A DNA stretch of 64,000 nucleotides, taken from contig JALJCS010000038.1 in the NCBI GenBank assembly GCA_023055355.1, forward strand, positions 5,145,001 to 5,209,000, given 5' to 3'. The DNA comes from Agelaius tricolor. Lineage: Eukaryota > Chordata > Aves > Passeriformes > Icteridae. The position numbers and the translations under genes are program-made. Positions 24,701 through 36,700 of this stretch are shown here, piece after piece. The notes under the pieces were generated by a model. The model did no database searches. It was not told the origin of the DNA and saw nothing but the letters and a program-made list of their open reading frames with translations. Within the stretch, counting starts at the first letter, position 1; each line of letters opens with the position of its first letter.

Positions 24701-27700
24701 GAGTTATCTCCTTCACACTCATGCCAGGGAGGTGGGAACCTCTTCATCCACATCAATGGCAGCTGCATGACAGTGATACGAGCCTGGGTCACCATTAAAG
24801 CAGCATGTCAAGCTTTTTTTTTCTTTTTCTTTCAAAATTGCTTCCTTTTGGATGAGTTCCATGTAGCTGTCATTTGTTTCCTCATTCCATTTTCATCTTC
24901 CATTTATGCATTCATCCAGCCCTTGAGGGGGAATTCTACAGAAATCCGTGTCAAGAATGCCCACAAGGGCCCTCTGACCCACCCCTCCCAGTCCTCGTGT
25001 CCCTGCTAATGACATCATGGCACAGCTGAGAAACTCAACAAACTTGACCAGCAAAGGGCAGGAATTGCCACCGTGGCTCCTTCCCTTCATCCCCCACCTG
25101 CAGCTGCCCCAGTGCCCTGTCCCAGGGTGCTGGGGCTGCCAGACCACCAAAGCACAGGAACCCAGAACCAGCAGTGGTTGCTGCAGTGGTTACTGAAAGC
25201 ATTTCAACAGCAGCAAAACACAGAGAGAGAACAGTGCAGTGTCAGAGAATGAGAACCTGTGCCACGGGACAGGATCACAGGTCAGAAGGGAGCTCAGGAG
25301 TCACCCACTCCAAACTCCCATCAAGGAGAGCGTCCAGGGCTTTGGACTCCCCTCTCAAAACGTACTCAGAGAAGAGGAAAAGGTCAGTGATTGAAAAAAA
25401 CAGAGAAAAAAAGGCTAAGAAACCTGGAAGAGAATGAGAAGAGAAAATATAACAAAGACATTGATTTTTCCCCACTGCTCAGCCCTGGCTTCCCTCTGAG
25501 AACACTTGACAGAAACAAAGTTAGTGCATCTTACTGCAACTCCAGAGACATCCCAGTGTCTTGTTTCACTATCCTAGCACAGGGAAGGGATGCAGAGCAG
25601 TTGTGGGAGCAGCTCTGAGTTGTGTCAGTGTCAAACCACTGGAACTGGCAAGGCAGTGCAGTTCATTCATCATCAGGTGGTCTCATTGAGAACGTGCTTT
25701 AAAGTGTTTTATTCTGTCCTGCCACAGAAACGGCAGCGGCTGTTCTCACTGTGCTGAAGAATGGAAAGGAAACAAACACAAGTGGAAAATCTCCTCGATG
25801 AACGTCTGGTTGAGGGCAATGCAGCCGCAGGGATTCGAGGGGCTGTCCTGCCGCCCGACGGGACAGCCCCGAGCTCTTCCAGGACCCACAGCGCTCCTCA
25901 AAGGCGCTGGAGCCGCTCTCCGACACCTTTTAGATGCCTCACAGTGCGCACCCGGAGCGGCCCCGCGGTGCTGCCCGCTGTGCCCGTGCCGGCGGCGGGG
26001 CCGCGCCGTGACCCAGTTTCCCAGTGGCCCAGAGCGCCCGGGGTAACCCGGGCGGGGGCTGGGGGCCGGCGGAGCAGGCCCGGGCACCGCCCGCCGGGGC
26101 CGGGTGACAGCCCCGCGGCGCGGCCGGCGGCGGGGGCGGGCGGGGCCGGGCCCCGCGGTACGGCCGGGGGGGCGTGAGGCGCGGCGGGGCCGCGGGGCAG
26201 GTGCGGGCCAGGCCCGCCCGGCACCCAAACAAGCGCGGCCCTGCGCCCGCCGCCGGGGCGGGACGGACCCTCCGGGGCGCGGACGCGGCCCAATCGCCGC
26301 CCGGCCCCGCGCTCCCGCAGCCAATGGGCGCGGCGGAGGCGCGCACGTGACGGCGCGCGCGGCCGCCCGTCAGCGGGCGCTATATATCGGGGCGGGGGCG
26401 CGGGCGGCGGCGGCCGCGGGGGCTCGGCGGGTCCGGCCGCCGCTCCCGCCCCGCCCGCGCCGCGCCGGGGCCGCCGGTCAGCGGCGGGAGCCGCCGGGCC
26501 GCCCGCACCACCGCCAACTTCGGGGAGAGCGAGCCCAGCGCGGAGCCGAACCCGGGAGCGCCCCGCCAGGTAAGGCGTTAATCCGAGTCCCGGCGGGCCG
26601 GGGGGAGCCGCCGGGGGGGCGGGGGTCGCGCTGCGCCCCGACCTGCCGCCAGTTTGTTTTTTTTTTTATATTATTTATATTTTATTTTTCCAGTCTCATT
26701 TCTGCACGTGCTCCTTTGTTCTCCAACAGAAGCGCTTTTTTTTTTTATATATATATGTGTATATATATATATCCGTTAATGTAACGCAGCTGGAGCAGCC
26801 GCTCCCCGCCGGTACCGGGGGAGGGGGAACAGGCGGCAGCTCCCCCTTACCCCCCCCCCTCCCCTCCCCGCTTTATTCCCTCCTCCCCCGAAGAAGAAGC
26901 AGAAACTCGAGCGATTCCGCGGCGCTGGAAGTTGCTCGCGGGTCCGGGTCGGTAACCAGACACGCGTGTCGCCCGAGGGCTGGCGGGGAGGAACTGAGCC
27001 AGACGGGGACACAAAGGAGGGGGGCAGCCCCAGACACGCCGTCCCCGCCCCGCGGCGGCAGCGCCCGGCACCGCCGAGACCCGGGCGGGGACGGCGAGCG
27101 GGGAGAGAGAGGATGCCCCCGGTTCCCCCTTTTGTCTGGCTCCGGTGGCACCTGCGGGGGCGAGCGCTCGGCCGCCCCGCCCGCGGACCCTATCGCGACC
27201 GGCGACGGATTAGCGACAGTTGTGGTCGGGGAGGGCTGAGACGGCCCCGGGCTCGGCGGCTTGGTTCTGTGGCCGTGCAGGGCTCGGTTCCGTAAGCCTC
27301 GCGTTAATTAACAAAATCATTAAAAATACAAAAAGAACTGCAATAAAATGAGCCCCGATGTGCAGTATTCCACCAATTCTTGCTCCATCACACGCGGAAT
27401 TTTTATCGTAACTTGCTCTAAAAGAAATTTAACATATTTGCTCCCAGACTGTCGGCAGCGATTAGCTGTGCCGATTGCAGTGAACTCAATACAATATCTA
27501 AAAGAAATTTAATGTATTTGCTCCCCCAAACCATCTGCAGTGATTTACTGTGACGATTGCAATGGGCTGTGTATACGATATCTAAAAGAAATTTAACTTA
27601 TTTTCTCCCAAAATCCTCTGCAGTGGTGCTTGGGCTTCTGTGCATGATAAAAGATGTTCAGTGTACACTAAAAAAAAACTGGTATTTTCTAAGAAAATAC

Positions 27701-30700
27701 ATTTCATAAACTTTTCCTATCATTTCCTCAGCAAAAACAACCCATTATGAAAGCTCTAAGTAGAATTCTTCCACAAGTTTAGTAAGTTGAGAAGGGGATG
27801 ATTTGCCCTCCTTGTTTTGTCCAGGAATGCAAGATAGCATATTTTAAAAGTTAATAAGTATTAAAAACCACGAGGAGCATCAAAAGTGTATTTCCAAGCA
27901 GCGTGCCGGCCGCGGCGCGGAGCAGCCACGCAGCGCCTGCAGCTCCACACAGAGCAGAGGTTATTCACATGGCTGTTCCAGAAACTCCATTCATATCTCT
28001 GACTACCTGGATTTGAATAGAAACCAGACAGCAATTCTTTGGTCCCAGCCACTATTCGCCCCGCTGGACAATAGAGATTTGTTAGCACACAGGCACAAGC
28101 CCTGGGACACAAAGCTGGAGGCAGCAGAGATAGGGGCTTCACTGCACAGGAAATTACAGCTTTTGATGCACTGTTGGCAGGTCTGTCGGTTCAGAACAGC
28201 AACATGCCTGTGCCATGTTTAAGAGCTCCTGACTGCCATTTTTAACCACCTAGAATGCCATAAAAGCTTTATTGTCGCAGTACATAAAATCATGAAGTCC
28301 ATATGGTTACTTTTCAGCTGCCCTGGGTCTGGAAGGCAGAAGCATGATCTGGCTGGAGATTTTAATTTGGGGGGGTGTGGGGGAGAATTAGAATTTGAGA
28401 ACAAAAAACCTCAAAGTGTTTATAAAAGCTGAGATTTGTTACCGAGGCAGCTGATGTCCAGCCTGAGATGGGGTGGTGTTCTAATGGACTCGGTTTAGTG
28501 GTGGCTGTAAGGGGATGTGGCTGGGCAGCTTTTTTCATCTTAAAAGGTCCAGTAAATTTACTCCATGCAGCTCCAGTACCAGCTGTGGAGAAGAACATTG
28601 TTCAGTTGTGTCAACTTGGCAAACACAAAAATAAATAAGAAAAACCAAACCGCTCGGTGTCTGGTACCTCCCATTTCCCCTACTTTCCCCCCAGTCTGGA
28701 GTTAAAATGAGAACTGCTCGGAGACTGGGCTTTAATCTGCTGATTGGAGCCAATGAGCAGAAATTATCGAGATTAGAAAACCAACCAGCAGGTTTTATTA
28801 GCTGAGAAGCCAGCCCCTCGCTGTGCGCGGCGCCGCGGCCGCGCGCGGGCTCGGGGCGCTCCTCGCCCAAAGAGCGGCAGCCTTGGGGCTGGTCCTGCTC
28901 TCTTTTTGTGTTCTTCCATAAATCCTACCTCCCCTACCACCTCAGAGCCAGATGGAATTCCCGGTCCAGCGGGCTTTTGGGCTGTTAGAATTCCGCCAGG
29001 CACATGTACATTGATTTGAGGGTGTCTCTAGGTGTGAGTCTCGCTGCAGCACCACTGGCATGACTTGGCTCTGCTTCACCCAGGAAAAACAATGAAAGTG
29101 AGAGTTGTGTCCTGCAGCTGGGAAGTGTGTGTGTGTTTGGTATGAGCTGCAGCCATACAAAGCATCATAAAATACAGAAACAGACGTTGGGCTGTTTGCT
29201 GCTGTTAAGCATGTTTTTATCAACACAATCCTGGTGTGGAGTTTGGGAAAGGGGGAAGAGTTTTAAAGTAAGGAAGGTGCATGTTCCAGGGAGACACCTG
29301 AGAGAGCAGTGCTAATGCTCTGCACCAGCCCACGAGGCAGATGATTGTATGATGGACCTGCTTCCACTGGTCCTCTGAGCAAAGAAGGGCAAAAAAAGGC
29401 TGGATGACTAAAAGAACACACTTCTAAAAAATGTGCTTCTTGTACGACTGACAAGGGCTCCTACATGTGAGGGGCCAGCTCATGGAATTTTCAGCTGTTA
29501 TTTAAGAACATAAAAAATATAAATGTGAATGAATGTAAATACTTTTCACAGGAGTCAGTTTTGTCTGAGTAATTATATAACTTCCTTGAATTCTCTTCCT
29601 TATGGAGTACAATGCCTTGGGTGTATTGGTTCTCAGTAGAACTTAGCTTGATTGTAATCTAGCCCAATTCTTATCACCTATTTTGATTTTTTTTTTCTTG
29701 CTGGTGCTGACAAGCCCCGATGGAACTACCCAAAGTAGGCCTTTGAACAAAACCATTATTATTTTTAATAAATGTTAAGGATATTGATGCTCTATCTACA
29801 ACACGCTTTTAGATGAAATTCCATGGTATTCTTAATGTGCAGCAACCTTTTCTGTTACCTGTATGACTGCTAATACTTAATATTCATCCAGATGCTAATG
29901 TTAAAACCTACCCCTTGAAAGTGCTGTCTAAAAAAAAATGTGCTGAAAAGTTAAATTCAATCCTTGCAATTGGGTCGTAAGATTTTGAGTACCTGTTAAG
30001 CACAAGTTCTGAATGGAAACCAGACCATTCTAGGTAGGCAAAAAGCACTTCTGCTGAATCGAAACAGCCACAAGGGGAATGTCTGGGCATGACCCCCCCG
30101 TCAACATCCGCAGACTCAGCCTGGACACGGCAATAATCCCATCAGGCACATAAGAAAAGGATGCTGATGGCTCTTCTCATGTGGCCAGGGTTTATTTAAA
30201 CTGCACATAGAAATAACAGATAATTCCAAAGTCAGTTTGCACAACTCCAGCTACAACTATTCCAAGGGAAAGCTTCTAAAGCCTGAAGCACTGTCACAAG
30301 CACTATCAGCCTTGGAAGTTGCAGCAGATGCAGAAGAGCAGCGCGTGTATAATCCAACCATTAATAGATGGTATTGCATTACAGGGTTGGTTGCCAATAA
30401 AAATGTGTCAGGTATGCCGAGCTCTCACAATACACTTGGCAATTTAACAAAAAATGTGGAATCCTAAGAATTTCATTTTATCTTAATAATAGCCAGCACA
30501 TGCTGTAATCGTTTCAGACCCACAGTGTTGATTAACAGTGCTCAACAGTTTCAAATGTTAAGAACTCAAAAGATAACAATTGGGTGTTTTGATATAAGGA
30601 TAACATGGAAGCATGTGTTTCCCTAAGAAGCAGCACGGACATACAGACGGATGACATCACCTTTTCAAACAGACTTCAGTCATTCCTGCCCTCCCTGAGA

Positions 30701-33700
30701 GTAGCTCAAACCATCTGCAGCTGCCCTGCTGCATAACACAAAGAAATGAACCCCACTGCCAGCAGTGACCTGGGTAAAACTGCACATTGCTGAGTGCTGA
30801 GTGCTGCATCTCAAACTCAGGAACCCTCTTGCATTAGCAGTTAATTGTGTGGGAATGAATATTGCAGGAAGCCTGGGAATGGGAATTCTGCTGCCCGCTA
30901 GCAGGTCCCCTTGCACCACAGCAGCTTTGGGATCCTGCACAGTTTGTGTTTGCAGCACCACGCTGCTCAGCCCTGCAGTTACCCCTGCTCCCCTGGGAAA
31001 GGCCAGGCTCCGTGGGACGATGGGCACGGGCAGCACGGGGAGCATTAACGTGTCCCCCCATGGCACTGCCCCCAGCCCAGAGCTGCTCCAGCACTGGGGA
31101 CAGGGGCTGTGTGCCCTGGGGAGCTCCAGCCCAGGCAGGGTGAGCCCGGCCGTGGCACAGGCACTGCTTGTCCAGTGCACTGGAATGCAGTGAGTCCAGC
31201 ACGGCATCAATCCCCGAAATTCTGTCAATACACTTACTGACTCAATTTGGTAACCAAATCAGTTTATAGTTCTTTTGGAAAATACCTTGTCATATGAGTA
31301 TTCAAGGCCTTCCTACTTGGCTTTTTCCAAGCTTTGAGCACACATTACTTGAGCATTAGAGCACACATCCATCCCTCTGCTCCCTTCTGCAAGTCCAGAG
31401 GGCCTCTGTAAATAGTGCTACATCTTGAGTCTGGTGTCATGAACAAAAAGGATTCATCTGGTCTAGGAGCAGAAGTGGTCAGGGTTTCACCACGCACTGC
31501 AATTCCCAGTCTCCCATATTTACATTTCCAGCTGCACGCACGCCAGTGCCCTGGAGTGGCAGCAGCTCCATTTACATAACCAGGGCTGGGTACCCCGGGG
31601 GCTCCTGCTGGAGCTGAGCCCCCAGTGCAGGCCAGGAGAGAACTCTCACCTCTCTGAGAAGGCTGCTGGTCCCTGGGGAGGCTGGGGGAGCCCACCAGGG
31701 CAGCCATGGTACACAGGGTGCTTGTGTGGCAGACAGAAAACCCTCCCCTGCAACTGGCTGTGACGAGTGGCTCTTCCTACTCACATTATCTCTTTAGGTA
31801 GAGCCTCAAATTCAGACTGTTAAGATGATCAACACATTTGCAGACAAGGTTCACATTAAAAAGGTCCTAGTTACAAAACAGAATACATTCAAGTTTGCCA
31901 TATATTATTTTCTGCTAAAGATTTAAATATCATGTGGCTTTAGCTTTCTTTCTGTTCACTGAATATCAAGGTCAATTAGGAATGATGTCTGGCTAGTACT
32001 CTCAGAGCAGATTAGACAGTTGCATCAAAAACTAGGACCATGTATAGGTCATCTGTTACTGTGACCTAGATTTCTGAGAATCTGTTCAATTTGTTTTATT
32101 GAAAATGTGATCCTTTCTCAGTTCTGTTTCTCATAGCAAACCTTTCTGTGATAGCAGAAAATAGCTTTATTATATACTTAGAGACATTGCTTACTACTTC
32201 TGCTAAGACACAAAGAAAATCAAATCCATGCAGCAGACCTGTGCCTGTCATCCATTTAATTTTAAAATAACTTAAGGTTCTGAAAGGCTTATGCCTTATA
32301 ATCTAAAGCATTTGGTCCACATGCCAAATACTAAGCAGTCTGAAATGCATAATAGCTTAGCTCCAGCTTTGTTTGCCCTATTTAATTCATTTTTTGCCTT
32401 CAGTAACCAGTGTGTAGATGCAATATTTCTGCAGTCTACTTTGGAAAAGAAGGAAGTGCTGAAATGTGTGCGTGAGGCTGTTTTGTCTGTACCTGTGTGC
32501 TTTGTGGTGCCCTGGGAGGAGAGTTGGTGTGGATTGCCCAGATGCAGACGTCCCTCCCAACCCCGCCTGTTTACTGAGGATAAGGATGGTGCTGTCTGAA
32601 TCCTGACACTTCTCAGTACATCCACCTATGCTTGCTGGGTCATCATTCTGAAACCACATAAAAGCAGATTTCCATTTGGAACATTTTAGCCAAATTTCCT
32701 CTCCTCTCACAGCTCTTAATTGTTCCGGTAGAAAGCAATTACTAGAACAGAGCCCATGCAAACCCCGTGCTGGTGGTGTAAGTACTGGGGAGAGGGAAGA
32801 CAAGAAGGTGTATCTTAAAATAATAGAAACTGTTTTCTAAACACCAGCGAGTTCAGTGTAAAAGAAAAACTGTAAAAATCTTGAAGTGACTGCAGAACTC
32901 GCAATCCAAAGACCACCACCCGAATTTGAGCATTACCATCATCATCAGTCTCTGTGGCTTTATCGTGCTGGAGTACAAAGCACATCTGGAACACCTGTGC
33001 TCTCATCACACCCCAGGACAAAAGGTCGGCCATACAATCAAACATCAGGAGAAAGGGCACCAGAAAAAGAAAATATGCCAATAGGTTGAGATTCACAAAT
33101 GAAAGCCTGTGGTATGTCCCTCCCTCACACGTCAATCTTAGGAAATCTGTTCCCATTTTTTCAAAATTCTAAAGCCAGTTCTACCAACTCATCTGAATTT
33201 TATACTACTTTCATATTCAAACTTTTATGTGCATCTCACAGCACACTGGGACCAATTTATTTTATAGGCAAGATAAAACCCTGCAATATTTGGTGACGTT
33301 ATCCAAAGATCATTCTTCTAAATGAACATAAGTACATTTTCTCCTTTTTGTTTCACATGATGGCTGCATTTAAATAGGCTAAATGTATAATTCAGAGAAG
33401 AATGGCTGAGTCCTGCCCACCTGGGGGTCATATGCACATCCATCCAATATTTAAAAGCACGCAAAAGCAAAGAAATTAAATATATAAGAGGTGGGGGAGG
33501 AAGTCTTTTTCTTCCAAGGAATATTTGCCTGGTAACCAGATAGAAGAGACCGCCTCTTTTTTTACCCCCAAATCACAGTTAGTTCTACAAGTCTTTGAAG
33601 ACACTTCTATTTTAAATGTTAGCACCTGAAGGAGCAGTTCAAGATGTGCTGAGCCACACACAGTGGGAGGAAAGTCTCACAGAAACACAGCTGAAGCTCT

Positions 33701-36700
33701 GAAGCCAACACTGCATGTTCAGACCACCATTCAGTAAACAAGGCTGAATGAATTTGGTGTGAGATTGGGAAAAAAGAGCAAGGAAGCACAGGAAATCCAT
33801 CTGTGGTGTGGATGGGAGCGTGCTGAGGGTGTGATGTCTCCCTGTCAGCCCAGAGCAAGTCCATCCAAGCCATGTGGTACTGCTGGGGCTCACTGGGAGT
33901 GACCACAGCCACAAGATGGGAGCAGGACCTTGCAGAGGCTCAGTGAGATCAGGGCACTCGTCCTGTGTGGCAGCACCCGCTCAGCTCAAGGAGGACACCC
34001 CTCATGGAAAGAATAACACACTTCCAGCTAAGCCAGATGTGGGCAAGGGAGAAGAAATCTCATGACCTTTGCGAGGAGGATGGGAGAAAGCCACGTAAGG
34101 ATTCCTTTTCCTGCTCATTACAATGTCATCATAATGTCATTTCCTTTGCTTCAGTTCTGTACAGTTACTGGAAGTAAAATCTTTATTGCAGTGAGTGTAT
34201 TGTGAAATGGAGTCTTACAGGGTGGCAGCATAAAACTGACCCGGAGGTGCCACATTGCCAAAACTGAGCCAAAAAGAGAGTGAGATTTTACAGGTATTTC
34301 TTCTGAGAAGAACTTCAAATCTTGAAGTCTATCAGATGAGAATTGCTGGATCATAAAGATGAAAACCAGGAACTAATTATCTTCAAAGAGACAGTTATCA
34401 ACTAATCACAAGGAGACATTATGATTATGAAAAGCAAATCCTCCATTTGATCCTTCTCCATCCATACTGCTTCCCAAGCAGATAACCTAAGCTTTATCCA
34501 TATGGAATTGCTAATATTCCAAACAGGGAATCAAATATAAAAGTCCCAATTACCATACTTTTAAAAACTCTGTATTTTTCTAGTGTTGTGCATGATCAGT
34601 GTGTGAAGAGGGACACACGGCAGCAGTTCCATGGGGGTCACGTCCCTGGTCTGAAGTCACAGGAAGCCATCTCAACAAAACAGACCTCAGATTTTCTCTC
34701 CATTACTTTGAACCATATTTTCCCCATGTTTGCCCATTACAAGAGCAGGTTCTGGGCACACCTTCAGTATCCCACATGGGAAAACTGAAGTGATTGCTGT
34801 GAAACACATGCAGGGGCAGGCATCGTGCTGGGGTGAGCCCACCCATGCACTGCCCACCAAAGCCAAGGAGACCTTCACTCCAAACCCAGGGTTCTCTGAC
34901 ATCATCCAGCTACATTATCCATGCAGAAACAATGACAAGGGAACCTCAGCAGCAGGAGAACCAGTGCTTCCTGCCCTCCCTGCCCGGGCAAAGAGCAAGT
35001 CCAGCTCCTTCCAACCTCAGCACAACAGGGCAGTGCTCTGCCACACAGGAACTGATTTTTGTGAAAACTGTCAGACTGATGACTCTGCCAGCAATTTCTA
35101 AAAAGCTAAAAGGAGGAAAACAATCTCAGTAACAGAATCATCTGCAGTTAGGATCATCTCTCTCCTTCCCAAAACAGGCACAGGAACTATGCCTGAATTC
35201 ACAGCTAATGGGAAATCTTTTGATCTTCGCAGACACAAAGCTGCCAGCCAAGAAGAGCAGTCAGCACAGGGGGACCTTCTGAAGAAGCACTTATCCTAAA
35301 TTCACCACCACCATAAATGCAGCACATCCTGGGTCTGGAGCAGTGCAGTCCTCAGTGATGAAGACCTGTGAGCATGTTTAATACAGCAGAAAAGACAAGG
35401 TTATTTATATCTCACAAAGCTGCTTACCCAGCGTTAGATGTGCCCAGCCATAGTGCAGCTGCAGGAATCCATCAGGAGGACACCTGAGATTCCTCTCCAT
35501 TAAAAGTGATGGATCTAACACAGCCAATCATCCTCGTGGCAACAAATGTTATCTTAAAAGACAGGGGATAAAAGTTCACAGGGAAGCTGTGCAAATTCAT
35601 GAAAAGAAAAATGCATTCCTGGTGGCTGAACGCACAGAAGTCTGTCTCCAGGAGTCTGTGTGTTGAAAAATGTGTGGAAGACAGGAGATGATTAGCAGGA
35701 AATAGGCAAGCTTCTCCTCCTTGGAGCGTTCTCCAAACATCCATTAGCCACTGGTTTGATTTTAAGAGTCAGAACTGCTTTATTGATTACAGCCAACAGC
35801 TGCAATTCAGTAGTGGTCCCAGACATCCAAAGTAGTTTTTTCCCCAACAAAGACAATTTCTGAAGTTCTGTGAAATGAGATGACGACACCATTACTGAGA
35901 CATCCTGGGCTGAGGTCATTTTGTTCAGGCCAGGTACAAGCAGTTCATAAATGGAGCTCCAAACCCATCCCTGCCACCACCCTTGGGTGCTGGGAAGCTC
36001 TTGCAGGGCTGAAGGAGCTCCTGGTGCCCTCCCCAGCCTGCCTGGGTGGGACTGGGCTCAGTCCTTGGGGAATGGGTGTGGGGCAGGCAGGGCTGGGGAC
36101 ATCACGTGCTGATCCCTTCACTTGCACAGGACAGTGAGCTGGATCTAATCCTGTCACTCCTGGCTAAGTAGGTCAGCAAGGAAGCCCCTGCCCATGGCTG
36201 TGTCTTCCAGCCTCAAATTTGACAACTACCTCCTTTAGGAGGTCACAGGAGGTGGAGAGTTTGATTCTGAGAGCTTGTGTGTTTGTTCTAGAAACATAGA
36301 ACAAGTTTCACTTTAAAAAATCCATCTATTTCACCATTTTGATAGCTCAGAAAGAGTTTGGTGAAGCACCTAAAACAACAAAGGGCATGGCAATACTCAA
36401 GCTGGGATGTCACATTGCAAGAACATTCAGAGCAGCTCACTCATAAATGCCTTATTTTAAAATATTTGGGAAAAAAATCATAACCAAAAAAATTTTATTT
36501 TACTTTTCAGTTGAAATCACTTGCTGAGCCTTAGCCTACCCTTTTCAAGCATGAATGTCTAATTTTCTTGCAAAATCACATCCCAACAGGTCAAAAAAGC
36601 TTTCTGCTCTTTCATATGCTCTTGAAACACAAGTTGGTGCCTTGAGTTTCTGAAGACTCAAACCATTTTTCCCTGCTAACACCCACTGCCAAGGTTCTGC

